Positions 46,817 to 59,071 are shown, counted from the first letter of the stretch. The stretch: DNA of 64,000 bases from Mycteria americana (GCF_035582795.1 NC_134365.1:211140387-211204386), one strand, 5' to 3'. Program-made: numbers and translations. Notes: generated by a model not told the origin, from the letters alone.

Positions 46817-47539
46817 TGCAATGGAAAATCAACCTCTGGACCTCCTTCCAAAAGACTTGTCATGGCAAAGAAAGGCAGGCTGTTCCATGCATAGCATGAA
46901 ACTTCATAGCAAGATGGAGTTACAAAACAGTCCCTGATTCAACATACATCAAACTCCTTCTAAAAAAACCTCAAGTCTCCCAGTCTATTAACTGCATTTT
47001 TTTTAAGATGATAACCATTAAGACACTGACTTTTTAATGACAGTTCAGGATGTTCAGTGCTTGATATTTGTACCAAGAAAAAGCAAATATAGGAATCCTT
47101 GGAAATGGGCCATTACAGACCAGAACACAGAACATAAGGAATTTGTGTGAAAGGAAGCTCACGATTGTGACCAAGGAATTGGAAAGAGGTAAAGAGATAT
47201 ATACATATTTTCACATCAGTGATGAAGTGACAGGAGCTATTGCTTTATGATACACAGATGAGCAATATGCTATCCAGGATCTAATGAAATGCAGATGCCG
47301 TATTCGCATTCAAGGTGATTTAAAAATGCACTCTTAGATATTAACCAGTGATATAAATCTTGGAAGAACGCCAACCATTTGCCCATCAGACAGGATTATA
47401 GTCTACTGACAGACAGATGGCAATATAATTGAGGTCTGCCAATGGCTCATTAAAACATCATACAAAGTAATCACCTTGTAACTTACTACCTGAGTAAAAG
47501 TTAAAATACAAATTGTTACAAAAAACAGAAGTAAAAAAC
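46817..47539. other. No recognised feature
   Basis: No coding or repeat signal that I can support. Confidence 0.4.
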
Positions 47540-48010
47540 AGTCAGAGGTACACAGAAGGGTTTTTAGCATCCTTGTATGTCTGCAGTTCTGGTGTCCTCA
47601 TATGCAAATGAACAGGACATCTAGAAAAGACAGAGGAAGGGGACAGGAATGATCAAAAGCATGGAATGGCTTCTCTATGAGGGGAGATTAAATAGACTAG
47701 GAGTCTTCAGCCTGGAAAAGAGATAGGAGAGAGAGTATGACAGTGATCTGTAAAACCAAGAATGACTTAGAGAAGGGTAAATGCAATAATTATTTTTACA
47801 TTACAAAACTAGGGGTTATCAGATGAGTATCAGGTAGCAGGCTCAAAAGGCACACTTTTTTGCACAATGCATAATTAAAATATGGTAGTCACTGCCACCG
47901 GATGGTCTGGAAGCCAAATATAAAGGATTGCAAAAAAAGATTCCATGAAGAAATGGAAGAAAAGTCCCTCAAGACTTGAGCAGTCCAAAAACTAAAGCTA
48001 GCTGATATCT
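47540..48010 (+). mobile_element. Ancient CR1 fragment (end of ORF2 and 3' UTR)
   Basis: The ordered words 'tgcagttctggtgtcctcat', 'atgatcaaaagcatggaatg', 'gattaaatagactaggagtc', 'ttcagcctggaaaagagat' and 'aactaggggttatcagatg' follow the end of ORF2 and the 3' UTR of an old CR1 lineage. Reading frames are lost. Confidence 0.8.
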
Positions 48011-49380
48011 GTGTAGAGGGATTGTATATTAAAACAGTATTTCTGTATATTTACTCTGTTCTTGTATTTTTTTTCCCTTAAAAAGTGTGGAAATTTAGCC
48101 AGAGATTAAACCCGGATTTAGACGGACCTAGCAGACCAGCTACTCTAATAAGGAGCATTTAAGTAGACAAAAAAATTTCCTGAAAATGGCCCTTGAAGAT
48201 TTCAGGGTTAGCTTTTAATAAAAAAAATTTAAAATGTAAGAAGCTGGGTATTGTACTCCATCTGGCCTTGTTCTGAACCAAAAAACCAACATGAGTTGAA
48301 TCCATGATTTCTAAGAGGCAAGCTGTATATGCTATTCAGAATATGAAGCCTAGAGTAAACAAGCATTTGGTGACTGCAATATTCACGTCATGAAGTAATT
48401 TTGCATTGATGGATGGATGACCAGAATTTAACCAGATGTTTGCATTAAAGCAAATACTTCTGTTCTTACCAATGAGAAACAAAACGCGTATTCCAAAATT
48501 ACGAATATTCATCACATTATAATATCTCCTGTGTTTTCTGAATATTCATTGATCACCACTTGTTACTCAGATACTTGATATAATTTTTGGAGCATATTAG
48601 AAAAATCTCTCTAAACACCTAAGAAACCTCTTCCCTGAAGAAGGAACTTTGATGCAAACACTGGCAAGTAGTAGAAAGAAATTGTCTTCCATTGGAGAGG
48701 ATGTGAAATAAAGATGTATTACGTCCATAAGTCTTTTCAACATCTACACAGGATTTACTCTGAGCCAAGTCCTGAAATGCAATGACAAGGTAGAATGAAT
48801 TAACACGCTTAACTGAATACAAATTTTGAATATACATTAATGATGTGATATGCTCGTATATGTATATAAGCAGAGGATTTCTAAATCCATGCTGCTTTGC
48901 ATTCTTTCACTATCTGCATTTCCCTGACGTTTATTTTGTTTATCGGTGAAGCTGTTGATCCATCATTAACTACGATTCTCACAAGTGTCCTTTTTGAATC
49001 ATTTCTTGTTTCACATAGGGAAAATAATTTGAACTTGTTGAAGCTGATTGGCTTTCAGGAGGCCAAACTGCAAATCACTGACAAGCTGACCTGTCAAGCA
49101 CTGCTGAACGCTTGACTCCCACCCTTGTTTTCAGTCTTTAGTTATTAATTATGGCTCTATGCTTGCAGTGCCTTTTCCGAAGCCGGGCTCCCCAGCCTTG
49201 CAGAGGGTGGTAGATGTCGGCAGGGCTTTATGGGGCCATCAGACCTGGGGCTGCAGCAGACCCGTGGAGCAACGCTAATTCCCATGAGGCAGCCTGTGCT
49301 GATCTAAGAGCAGCTGCTCCTGAAAGGCTCTGAAGGAAAAACAAGGATACAAGTTAATTTGCTAGCGCTGGAAGGCAAAC
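48011..49380. other. No gene recognised
   Basis: AT-rich, becoming GC-richer after 49,150 as the CpG island is approached. No repeat or exon seen. Confidence 0.4.
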
Positions 49381-49859
49381 ACTAATTACCAGTGTTTTGT
49401 AACTGTACGAACTGTTGCACATGGCGAGCCACGAGCTGCACACTTTGTCTCAGGCCCTGCCGCTCTTGCCGACAGTCAATCACGAGAGGCCTCCGGCATC
49501 CCGCGGCAGGGAAGCCGTGCAGGGCCACTGCAGCACGGCCGGGCTGAGGTGCCCAGGAGGCAGAGGGAAGCTCTGTGGAGAGTGAGGCCCGAGAGCGTGA
49601 GGGGGAAACCTCCTGCAATGGAGACCCCATGGGAGGCTGACTCCCGAAGACCAGCCCATGCAGGCAGGCCCTGCTCAGGCGGAGGAAGAGGCTCATGTAT
49701 TTTAGAGGGCAGATGCTTAACAGGACACTCAGCAGCGGGGTTGCTGCTGTGTCAGGGCATAGAGGAAAGCGCAGGACATAAGGCATGAGGCGTCAAGGAG
49801 CTCAGCATGGCTGCCCGCTGCACACCCAGCCTGGAGGACCAACAACCACCCTGCCCCAC

Positions 49860-50560
49860 GCAGGTCTTGTCTTTCCGGCTGGTATCTATGGTTCGCTCCC
49901 GCGGGGCGCAGCCCGACGGGCGGGGCGCATGCGCAGCGCCCTGCCGCGCCGGCCGGCTCCACATTGGCGGAAGGGCGAGCGGAGAGCTGGCGGGGAGATG
50001 GACGGCGCCGGCAGGGAGGAGCTGGGTGAGGCGCGCTCTGCGGCCTGGCGGCGGGAGCAGCCGAGGGACAGCGGGATGGCGGCTCGCCGCTGGGCGGAGA
50101 GGAGGGGGCGTGAGCGTGAAGAGCGGCCGGCCAACTTCCACCCCCCTCCCTTCGACACGGAGTGGTTCGGCCCACGGGGGATGCGCTGCAGCGCTCAGCG
50201 CATCGAGGCGGGCGGGATGAACCATCCCACCTGGGGGAGGGGTGGGCCCTGTCCTGCCTCTCCTCCGCGTCAGGCGCCGGCGGCCCGGGCCTCCCCATCG
50301 CAGCCCGCCGGGGACGGGGAGGCGGGTGGCGAGGACTGAGCGCCCCGGAGCAGGGCCGGCGGCACCTGGCGCCGGGCGGGGCTGAGGGAAGCGGAGCGCG
50401 GCGCAAGGAGGGAGGGAGGGAGACCCTCTCCCTCAAAGCGGGAGACCCGGCCGGGGGCTCTCCTCAGCGGGGCGGCGGGCAGAGAGCGGGCTGCGGCCCC
50501 GCTTCGCGGAAAGCCGCCGCTCAGGGCGGCAGGGGCGGTTCCCTGAAGGCGGTAGTCTCA
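49860..50560. promoter_or_regulatory. CpG island promoter, possibly bidirectional
   Basis: CpG density jumps in a sharply bounded block within AT-rich flanks. It contains a palindromic NRF1-type site, GCGCATGCGCA (49,925-49,935), an inverted CCAAT box, ATTGG (49,963-49,967), directly joined to an ETS-type CGGAAG (49,968-49,973), a YY1-type GATGGCGGC (50,075-50,083) and several GGGGCGG Sp1-type boxes (for example near 50,379, 50,468 and 50,532). There is no TATA box. This is the architecture of a broadly expressed vertebrate gene start. The CCAAT/ETS pair and the downstream YY1 site in plus orientation favour plus-strand transcription from about 49,975. The palindromic NRF1 site and GC-rich flank to 49,440 leave room for a divergent transcript. 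Confidence 0.85.
49998..50025 (+). CDS. Candidate first coding exon at CpG island, gene unidentified
   Basis: ATG at 49,998 has G at -3 and +4. It lies 25 bases after the ETS motif and 77 before the YY1 word. It reads MDGAGREEL plus one base to a donor, CTGG|GTGAGG, at 50,026. If not spliced there, the frame stays open to TGA at 50,337 (through MAARRWAERRGREREERPAN), but GC-rich frames often do so. The next exon would have to begin with two bases completing a codon; I could not pick one out among the downstream sequence. A later ATG at 50,076 within the YY1 word is another option. The product is not recognised. Confidence 0.3.
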
Positions 50561-52984
50561 CTTGGCTGGCTCTTGATTTCATTGGGAAGTCACGGTGTTG
50601 CATAGAAGTTCAGGAAATACTTTCTCTTTGCATCGTTACGTGATGCTTCTATCTACGGTGAAAGGTTGTGTGGGGTATTTTTTTTGTGTGTGTGTGTTGA
50701 TATATTAGCTGTATTTATTGGAGATTACTCTTCGGACCTTTAAATCTGAGTGTGGGAGGGCGCATATATGTTCACGTCTCAATTTTTCTATCCGTAGATG
50801 GACAAGAGAGAACTCGTGGCAGGTTTAGTTATAAAGTATAGGTGATTCTGGGCTGGACTGGGCAGACTGAAAGCCTCATCTCAAAGCTGTGTACCACTGT
50901 AATCTCAAGAATTCATCCTGTGCAGTGGTAATGATGGGAAGCAGGAGATGTGCTTCAGATTTTATTGTCCCAGAGGCTGATCCCTCTTGCAATGACAGAT
51001 TGCCACCTCTGGAGCAAAGGTGGCAGAAAGAAATTTTAGCTTTTTTTTTTTTTCCTAAATTTCACAGATCTGACAGTTTCTCTGTTAGAAATGGGAGTAA
51101 CTGTTTAAAAATGCAGATCAACACCTGGTGAGATTTCAGAAGTTTTGTACATGGTTTGGTCTATTGAATACTTAATAAAATTTAAATCTTACCAATGTGT
51201 CATCACTTGAAAGTGTGTTAATCATGTAGAAATGCGTAGCTTGGTTTAGGCAGGACAGTGGGTTAAAGACTAACATCTTTCTAAATAAATGATCCATTGT
51301 GAGTTGGGATAAACATGCTCCTCTGAAAGTGTATAATAACCTATGGAGACCAGTGCACGCTTTGGTTTAATAATTCAGATGTCTCATTTTATTAGCCTTC
51401 TGGATTTGACAGTTACGATGCAAAAGCAAACAGTTCTTCCTGCTTACTGAGTGGCATTATTGACTTTCAGCATTTGTTTAGAAATAACCATTCTCAAGAT
51501 TAATAAATTCTGGCATAAAGCAGAATAAATCTACTTTATTAAGTTACAGTCTGTAATGAAGAGAAATAAATGACACACAGATATATTTTCCGAAGAAAAA
51601 TAACTGTACCAAGCATAGCTTTAAAGTTCTTGAAAAACAAACAAACACAACAAAAGCTAATGCTAACTTTTACTATTCTGAAAAATGTAACTATTAGTAT
51701 ATAATAGGATTTTTTAAACCAGATGAGTTTTCCTTTTTAATTTTGATTCTGGAAAATACATTTTCATTTGAGTTTTTTTTTTTGTTTGTTCTTTTGTCTC
51801 TTGTATGCAGTAGGAGTTGTGGTAGTAGAAAATAAAAAGAGCTGGCTTGTGTGTGGTTGAATGGGATTATCTGTTAGCTCCCCCTTGAACTAGAAAAAGC
51901 TACAAAAGTTTTTCAGTCTTGACAAGCATGCCCCTAGCACTACCATTCATAGTCACTTTGTGTTGATCCGTAATTTCTTTGGTGGTTGTGGAAGCACATG
52001 ACTGAAAAATGTGGCAGATCCTGCCGGATTCGCGTGTGTTTGGTGGACAACGCTGTACTTTACAGTTTGATGCCTTCTGGAGTAATGCTGGGAAGGTTAT
52101 TTACAGGCTGAAGTTTGGGGAGTGGAGAAATAGGTATTTCTTTCTGTGGTTGAGGGAGTAACTGAGAGTTACATGGCGAGCTGCTTACTGAGCCAGTTGC
52201 AGGTTCTGAAAATAGTTAGTGACAATGTTTTCTTTGTAACTAATTTTTTCTTGAGGGCCCTGGTTCAGAACGCTGAATTGAAAAGCTCTGCTATTCAGAG
52301 ACTCGATCACTAATCTTGTCCCATAAGAGCAGCCACAGGCTTGGTTAGGTGACAGAGGCTCTGGGCATGCCCTCAGGGTCATAAATATGGCATTCCATAG
52401 CCTGTGACAAAATATTAGCATAAACCCCCATTTTAGGCTAGTGTATAGACTATGTGGTTCTGATTTTCTCTTTTATACAGCAGTCAAAACAGCTGCTTAT
52501 TAAATACAATCTGTATCCCTATTACAGAGGCACTCGGTCACCCTCTCTTTAATAAACGCATTTCACAGGACTGTGAATCTTGTGCTGTGTTTCTGGCCAT
52601 GTTAGCATGTTCTTGTGTAGAAGCTGTGACTGAGCAGTGAAGTACCTATAAGACCCCCTTTGCCTACTGCTTTTTGCCAAGCATTTAATATACATGTGAA
52701 GTGGTGCTCCAACAAAGACCTATATGTTCCTTCTGCCATAAATGAGTAAAAACAGCTGACATAAACAATGATGAGCTATATCCTGTCCCCCAAATCTTTT
52801 TATACTTGTGTGTCAAATCCAGTTCTTTCTATTTGATGACACTGACTCCAAAACCCTCAAGGAAAAGAAACGGATCATATTGCCAAATTGGATTTGGAAA
52901 AGGGGTTTTAGGTAGGAGTTTGTCTGGGAGGTGACCTTCTCTGAAGGAACAACGGGAGATTGTATTTGGCTTTGTTTTTAATAT
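50561..52984. other. Probable first-intron sequence, no exon recognised
   Basis: AT-rich DNA directly downstream of the CpG island. At 50,778-50,797 an acceptor-like tract ending TAG precedes ATGGACAAGAGAGAACTCG, but the following donor (GTTTAG) is poor. A short GT run lies at 50,684-50,697. No repeats recognised. Confidence 0.4.
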
Positions 52985-53140
52985 GTCTTTTGCCTTTAAC
53001 TTGCTGTGCAGCCCTGGCAAACTGCTTCATCCTTTCGTCTCTGTTTCACTCATAAAATGAAAATGACAGAGATTAGTTTTGTCCCTTGTGGTGCTAAGAG
53101 GTTCAGTTAATTTTGGAATTGTTAATTGCTTGAGCAGTAT
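52985..53140 (-). mobile_element. MIR-like SINE, minus strand
   Basis: The text 'ctggcaaactgcttcatcc', 'ctctgtttcactcataaaatg', 'aaaatgacagagattag' and 'gctaagaggttcagtt' has the order of a MIR element read in reverse (in which the tRNA-like block precedes the gtttcc...gtaaaatg block). Confidence 0.55.
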
Positions 53141-53588
53141 AGAAAAATTAACTAAAAGTTCTTGGTGAAAATTCATTTATTTGCAGGGCTTTTGAATGAA
53201 GGGATTACTTGAGTGTGCTACAAAGGCTTTAGAATTAAGTACATTTAGTGACAGTTCAAAGGTTTCTTTGGCAATATGTCCATAAATGTTGGCAAGATGC
53301 TGGCAAATTCTAGGGATAGAAAAATACATTTGAATATACAAAACCGGAAATAACTGGTCGTAACAATGTAAACACTACAGATTTAATCTCGCTGTGTAAC
53401 TAGCGGTTGACTAATGATTGAAATTCTTCCAAGGTTTTTAAGGATATAGTGTTGATGTTTATGCATGATTATAGTGTGACGTGTAGCTGTAATGAATCAG
53501 TGATTTAACTCTCCAGTGGGGTAAGGAATCAGTTTAACATTGCAGTGGTAATTCTGGGAGAAGTTGAAATGCACTTTGTGTTGCTTTG
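53141..53588. other. No recognised feature
   Basis: AT-rich; nothing seen. Confidence 0.4.
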
Positions 53589-54629
53589 TGTGGTGGGTTG
53601 ACCCTGGCTGGATGCCAGGTGCCCACCAAAGCCGCTCTGTCACTACCCTCCTCAGCTGGACAGGGGAGAGAAAATATAACGAAAGTCTTGTGGGTCGAGA
53701 TAAGGACAGGAGATCACACAGCAATTACTGTCAGGGGCAAAACAGACTCAGCTTGGGGAATTAATTTAATTTATTACCAATCAAAATCAGAGTAGGGTAA
53801 TGAGAAATAAAACGGAATCTTAAAACACCTTCCCCTCACCCTTCCCTTCTTCCCAGGCTCGACTTCACTCCCGATTTCTCTACCTCCTCCCCCCAGCAGC
53901 GCAGGGAGACGGGGAATGGGGGTTGTGGTCAGTTCATCGCACGTTGTCTCTGCCGCTCCTTCCTCCTTGCACTCTTCCCGTGGTCCAGCGTGGGGTCCCT
54001 TCCCACAGAAGACAGTCCTCCATGAACTGCTCCAGTGTGGGTCCCTTCCACGGGGTGCAGTCCTTCAGGAACAGACTGCTCCAGCGTGGGTCCCTCACGG
54101 GGTCACAAGTCCTGCCAGCAAGCATGCTCCAGTGTGGGCTCTTCTCTCCACGGGTCCACACGTCCTGCCAGGAGCCTGCTCCAGCACGGGCTTCCCACAG
54201 GGTCACAGCCTCCTTTGGGCGCAGCCACATATCTGCTCCACCGTTAACCTCCATGGGCTGTAGGGGACAGCCTGCCTCACCATGGGCTTCACCATGGGCT
54301 GCAGGGGAATCTCTGCTCCAGCGCCTGGAGCACCTCCTCCCCCTCCTTCTTCACTGACCTTGGTGTCTGAAGAGTTTTTTCTTTCATATTCTCAGTCCTT
54401 TCTCTGGCTGCTGTTGTGCAGGTTTCCCCCCCCTTCTTAAATATGTTATCCCAGAGGCACTACCACTGTTGCTGATGGGCTCAGCTTTGGCCAGCAGTGG
54501 GTCTGTCTTGGAGCTGGCTGGCATTGGCTCTATCGGGTGTGGGGGAAGCTTCTAGCAGCTTCTCACAGAAGCCACTGCTGTAGCTGCCCCCCCCCCGCTA
54601 CCAAAACCTTGCCATGCAAACCCAATACA
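53589..54629 (-). mobile_element. ERV solo LTR, family B, full length, minus strand
   Basis: About 1041 bp from 'tgtggtgggttgaccctggc' to 'tgcaaacccaataca'. On the minus strand it starts TGTATTGGG and ends CACCACA. The flanks ctttg and ccttg fit a 5-bp target duplication with one change. The body holds six or more loosely repeated 'ctgctccag.gtgggtcc' units. A minus-strand AATAAATT word (near 53,771-53,778) may be the poly(A) signal. No internal viral genes are attached. The frames of up to 144 codons inside it are LTR text. Confidence 0.93.
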
Positions 54630-54735
54630 CCTTGCTTGATAGTAGCAGAACTTGCGGAGCTTTTTGGCGTCTTTCTTACACAGGTGTTCAGAGAAGAAAG
54701 CAGAAACAGTGACAAATACTTAAATAACTGTTAAA
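54630..54735. other. No recognised feature
   Basis: Short flank between the LTR and a weak coding-like region on the minus strand. Confidence 0.3.
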
Positions 54736-55345
54736 GGCAATTTGAAGACAGCATTTGATTTGAAAAGATGTTTCTGGTGGCATGAGGAGAAAGGGAATTC
54801 ATGCTAGCTGAAGGAAAGACAGGGCTGAAAATTGACTGGTACTTTGGGTAAGTAAAAACAAAAGGGTGTGTAGAAGTGAATTTCCTCATTCTTGGTTCTG
54901 CTGAATAAAGATGATACAAAATTTTCAGTGTGTCCTGTGACTGAGCACTGAATTGGATCATTAGCAGTGTATGGTGTTTGGACGCAGTCTGGACAGCTTG
55001 GTGGAGCATGGACCTAAGGCAGGCTGAGGTGTCCTCTGCACCATGTACTTTGTGAGGTAGCAGGCAGCCAACTTCACCTGTGATTCAGGTATGGCATGCA
55101 TATGCTGTTCTTGTAGTTGGAGTCTGAGATCGTTTTTAAACTGCACATATTGGACTTTTCCAGGAAGAAATCAAAGTCAATGTGTGTATTCCATGGTGAT
55201 TTTCTGGCAGTAACTGCGGACTTTCCAGAATAGTTAATTTCAGGCTACGTCCAAGTATGCGAAGCACTTGCTGTTCTACTTTGTGAGTACGTGCCTGCTT
55301 TATAGGGCAGAGAATGCTCAAGCGCTCTTGCCTGGTGTGCTCTAG
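54736..55345 (-). pseudogene. Weak coding-like region on minus strand, unrecognised
   Basis: Three consecutive minus-strand frames of 60-90 codons overlap end to end: 55,321-55,136, 55,146-54,961 and 55,009-54,731. The first two read VEQQVLRILGRSLKLTILES and FKNDLRLQLQEQHMHAIPES. The hand-over from one frame to the next resembles frameshift decay of a single reading frame. Alternatively it is chance in DNA of average composition. No stop-free joined frame, splice structure or family was recognised. Confidence 0.2.
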
Positions 55346-57533
55346 ACCACAAGTCTGGATCCATTAAATTTGGGTGTTACAGAAATCTGGATGTCAGTGC
55401 AGTAGGGACATAGCCACAGAATTCCAACAGTAGAGATCTATTATCACATGAAAAGCCATGCTTAGAAAGTTGCATGATCCAAACCTTGTATTATGTCCCA
55501 GTACTATTACTGTTAATGGATTCATATGTTTCAGGCCAAAGCTATACACCAGTCAAGGGATAAAGGAGGGATGATGGGGAAAAGAGGCAATTCAAGAGCA
55601 TTTATATGGCTACAATAGTGACCAAATAGCATTGTTGGAGTATTTTATATGATGTAGTATTTCGGGGGAACCTGTAGCAAGTGTAGTTACCACAATATGA
55701 GTTGGTGCTGATTGCTGTTACCTGTGTTTTAAAACTCTTCTAGTAGAATTTATTCTCAAATGAGCTATTATGTTAGAATAGGATCAGCGAACTGCCAGCC
55801 TGAGTGTACCGATAGGAAGTGGATATTCTGAGGTCTAATTTAAACTATTTCTGAGAACATGGGTAAATAGTCGACCTAATCTACTCCAGTTCTCTCCTTA
55901 TCTGTTGCACAGGACTGGTATGCTAAAGGACGGTTGAAGAGATTTCAAGCTACTGTTATCATGGTTATGTACTGGTCCCAGAGGACAAAAAACGTGCATA
56001 AATGGATGTATATTTTAAAGGGCTATTGTTCTGTGGAGTCTTACAGGCACAGTGTTCTACTGGGTGCTTGGTCTAAAATCAGATTCTTTCACTCTAGATT
56101 TAATTTCTTCAGAAGAATTCTTGGATTTCTACTGTTTTTTCTGCTGACCTGCAAATATAGTTTAGAGGCAACAGATTTAGTCTGTGGCAGTACACAAAAT
56201 TTCTCAAGACTTACTATGACCTATACACATAAAGGACATATAACTTTAATTTGTGTTGTATGGAGTAATATATTTAAAAATAGTAGTGTTTTTCTCTATT
56301 GTTGTCTATATAAAGTTCAAATCTGCTGCTTTGAATCTTGTTTTTAAAAAATGAATTTATTTGTTTCCAGGCATATGCTCAGACAAATAAATGTCTGTGT
56401 AATACCTGGGTTAGGATAAATGCGTCTCATCTGGTAAAAAAGGCCAGGCATAGAAGATAATTAATTAAGCCTCCTACTGTGCTCTAGTTGCATGCAATTT
56501 TGCTGCGGTTGTGACCAGCTACCACCTCAGAGAAAAGCTGATGGCAATGATGTTGGAGCTTTGGAAGTCCTGGTTGTATTTTTGAGATGCATTAGATGAA
56601 CTTTTTTTCTTTTTTCTTTTACGGATTATCCATTTGATCAGTGCTTTAGAAGTACAGCAGTGTGGTAAACTAACAGCAATAAAATCAGTTACATAATGCA
56701 ATGAAGGTTGGCAAAGATTGTAAAAAGAAACATATACAGATGTTTGTTTTAATTGAATGCAGCTTTAAAAAGCTTTTTAGTGGGACATATGGGGAAAATC
56801 ACCTTCTTTCTCTGTGGTCATAGACACATTTTCAATGTTTAAGTAAGGTGAAATCTTCCCTTCTTTCTGGAACAGCCGGTGCTACGTTCTTCACATCAGC
56901 AAATTCCCTATAAAAACCTTGTTTAGACACTTACCAGCTTGGCACATGAGTGTTGTCTGGCTTCTTCTGCTTAGCTGTGTTTGAAACAAGCATGTTTGAA
57001 GAAATGCCTAAGACCCTGCCATTCTGTTAACTTTTCTAGACATTCAAGTCTTAGTTCGTTTCAACCTGTAGACCAGTGATGATGGACAGATTAGCATGAC
57101 ATGTGCTGAAAGCAGAATGTAGGTAACTGTAATATGTAGCAGGAAGTGGTATGTGTGCAGAAGACTTTCAGTTCTTGCATGTAGTGACTACGGAATAGCA
57201 GCTGTTCCTTTCAAATAGAGGGTTCCATGCTATTGGGACTCAAGTTTTATATGAAATGTGTTGCCTTCTACATCAAGCCACTTTTATTTATAAAACTTTA
57301 ATGTAGTTTTTCAAAGTAAATATTTTTTATGATGCATTGCTTTTCTGTCGTTATCAGTGATAGCTCATGGCTTTCAGCTGGGAAGGCAATTGAGTATGAA
57401 ATTGGGATGTTGTATTGCCTAAGTGACACTAATAAAATAGCAGAATGGTCTGGGAAAACAGATACTAAAAAATAGGTAGCTTATACCTCCCCAGGATTTG
57501 GAAATAAATATTCAAACCAGCATGATAAACGTA
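55346..57533. other. No confirmed feature; one exon-like segment at 55,913-55,963
   Basis: At 55,912 a pyrimidine-rich acceptor ('tctctccttatctgttgcacag') is followed by 17 codons reading DWYAKGRLKRFQATVIM to a weak donor, ATG|GTTATG. Its phase does not join to the candidate first exon at 49,998. The rest is AT-rich and intron-like. Confidence 0.3.
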
Positions 57534-58182
57534 TGTGCTGGTTTTGACTGGGATAGAGTCAGTTTTTTCCACAGTAGCTACTATGGGGCTATGTTTTGGA
57601 TTTGTGCTGAAAACTGTGGATAACACAGGGATGTTTTCGTTACTGCTGAGCAGTGCTCACACACAGTCAAGGCCTTTTCTGCTTCTCACCTCACCCCACC
57701 CCACCAGCGAGTAGTCTGGGGGTGCATAAGTAGTTGTGAGGGGACATGGCTGGGACAGCTGACCCCAACTGACCGAAGGGCTATTCCATACCATATGACA
57801 TCATGCTCAGCATATAAAGCTGAGCATGATGTCATATGGTACGGAATATCATATGATATGACATCATATGGTATGGAAGAAGAAGGAAGGGGGGGGACGT
57901 TTGGAGTGATGGCGTTTGTCTTCCCAAGTCACCGTTAGGCGTGATGGCGCCCTGCTTTCCTGGAGATGGCTGAACACCTGCCTGCTGATGGGAAGGAGTG
58001 AATGAATTCCTTGTTTTGCTTTGCTTGCGTGCGTGGCTTTTGCTTTACCTATTAAACTGTTTTTATCTCAACCCTCGAGTTTTCTCACTTTTACTCTTCT
58101 GATTCTCTCCCCCATCCCCCTGGGGGGGAGTGAGCGAGTGGCTGTGTGGGGCTTAGTTGCCGGCTGGGGTTAAACCACGACA
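57534..58182 (+). mobile_element. ERV solo LTR, family A, with rearranged promoter, plus strand
   Basis: Starts 'tgtgctggttttgactggga' and ends 'ggttaaaccacgaca'. The flanks acgta and acata fit a 5-bp target duplication with one change. ATTAAA lies at 58,051-58,056. Compared with the copy at 26.5 kb, 55 bases (57,822-57,876) replace GGGG just after the TATA-type box. The insert is an inverted, then partly forward, copy of the bases upstream of that box. No internal viral sequence is attached. Confidence 0.93.
57784..57846. repeat. Near-perfect 28-bp inverted repeat with the LTR TATA box in the loop
   Basis: The left arm (57,784-57,811) and right arm (57,819-57,846) match at 27 of 28 positions. 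The 7-base loop is ATATAAA. The word TGACATCA occurs at 57,796-57,803, its inverse TGATGTCA at 57,827-57,834, and a third copy TGACATCA at 57,859-57,866. Confidence 0.95.
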
Positions 58183-59071
58183 ACATATTCAGGCAGCATT
58201 TTTACCCTGAAAGGATGGTCAGGTACTTTACCCAAGTGGCTTAAGTTAAAAAGTGGGGGCTATATTAAATTCAGTGTTGCCTTCCTTTTTGGTTAAGATG
58301 ATTGTGTGGTGTGGAAAACCTTGCAGTGATGAAGGAGCACAACTATGCTTGAAGAGGTCTAAAGTTGGAATAAGAAAATATGCCAAGAGCACATGCTTAC
58401 AGTTGTTTTTCTTGCCTGTGAGAGACTGTGTGCTGTGCTGTAGTTCAGAGAACTCCATTGTGTTTTTTGCAGTTTTATGGGACTTCCTGAATCTTACCAA
58501 TGAATCTTGAGAGAGCCCACTGTCTGGAGAAAGCTTCAATTACAGAAGAGCATATAGCAAAAGGCAGAAGGAGAAGTTACAAAGAAAATCTTATAGATGT
58601 TTGTATTGTATGCAGAAAAAATGAATAGTTACAAGGCTGAGAAGAAATGTAATGTAATGGAAGCAAATGCACAAAGGTGAAAACAATAAAACGCAAAGTT
58701 TTTATGTGGTATTTTGATACAGAGATAATTTAGTGGATCCGGCTGAGAATGCCTTGATGAAAAAGAAGGACATGTTGTAAAAGTTGTGCATGCTTGAAGG
58801 TCATTTATCTGGGAAATTGTTTAAGTGAAAGCTGAAGAAATAGCATGAGGACAAAATATTCCATCGCAAAAATTCAGGGCCAGTAAAGGCTAGTGTATGC
58901 GACTCGTGCATAGCTATACTTTTTGCTTGTGGAGGGGAACTTTTTCTCTCTGTGTGGTAGTAGTACACGATTGGAAATGCAAAATCTCTCCTCACACAAA
59001 CTTTAAAAAAGTGATATGATGATACTGCTGTTAGCTTAGGAAATGGTATAAAATTACCACCATATGTGATC
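58183..59071. other. No recognised feature
   Basis: AT-rich. Short frames on both strands at 58,246-58,539 have no support. Confidence 0.4.

Noticed and set aside
49729..50436. 235-codon minus-strand frame and overlapping plus-strand frames (184, 147 and 137 codons) over the CpG island
   Set aside because: Stops are rare in GC-rich DNA. The frames overlap on both strands and are Arg-, Pro- and Ala-rich without domains. Only the short ATG-to-donor segment at 49,998 was kept as a candidate.
53916..54357. 144- and 115-codon frames with repeated Ser-Ser-Val-Gly-Pro-like text
   Set aside because: Translation of the family B LTR body. The repeated peptide reflects the repeated nucleotide units.
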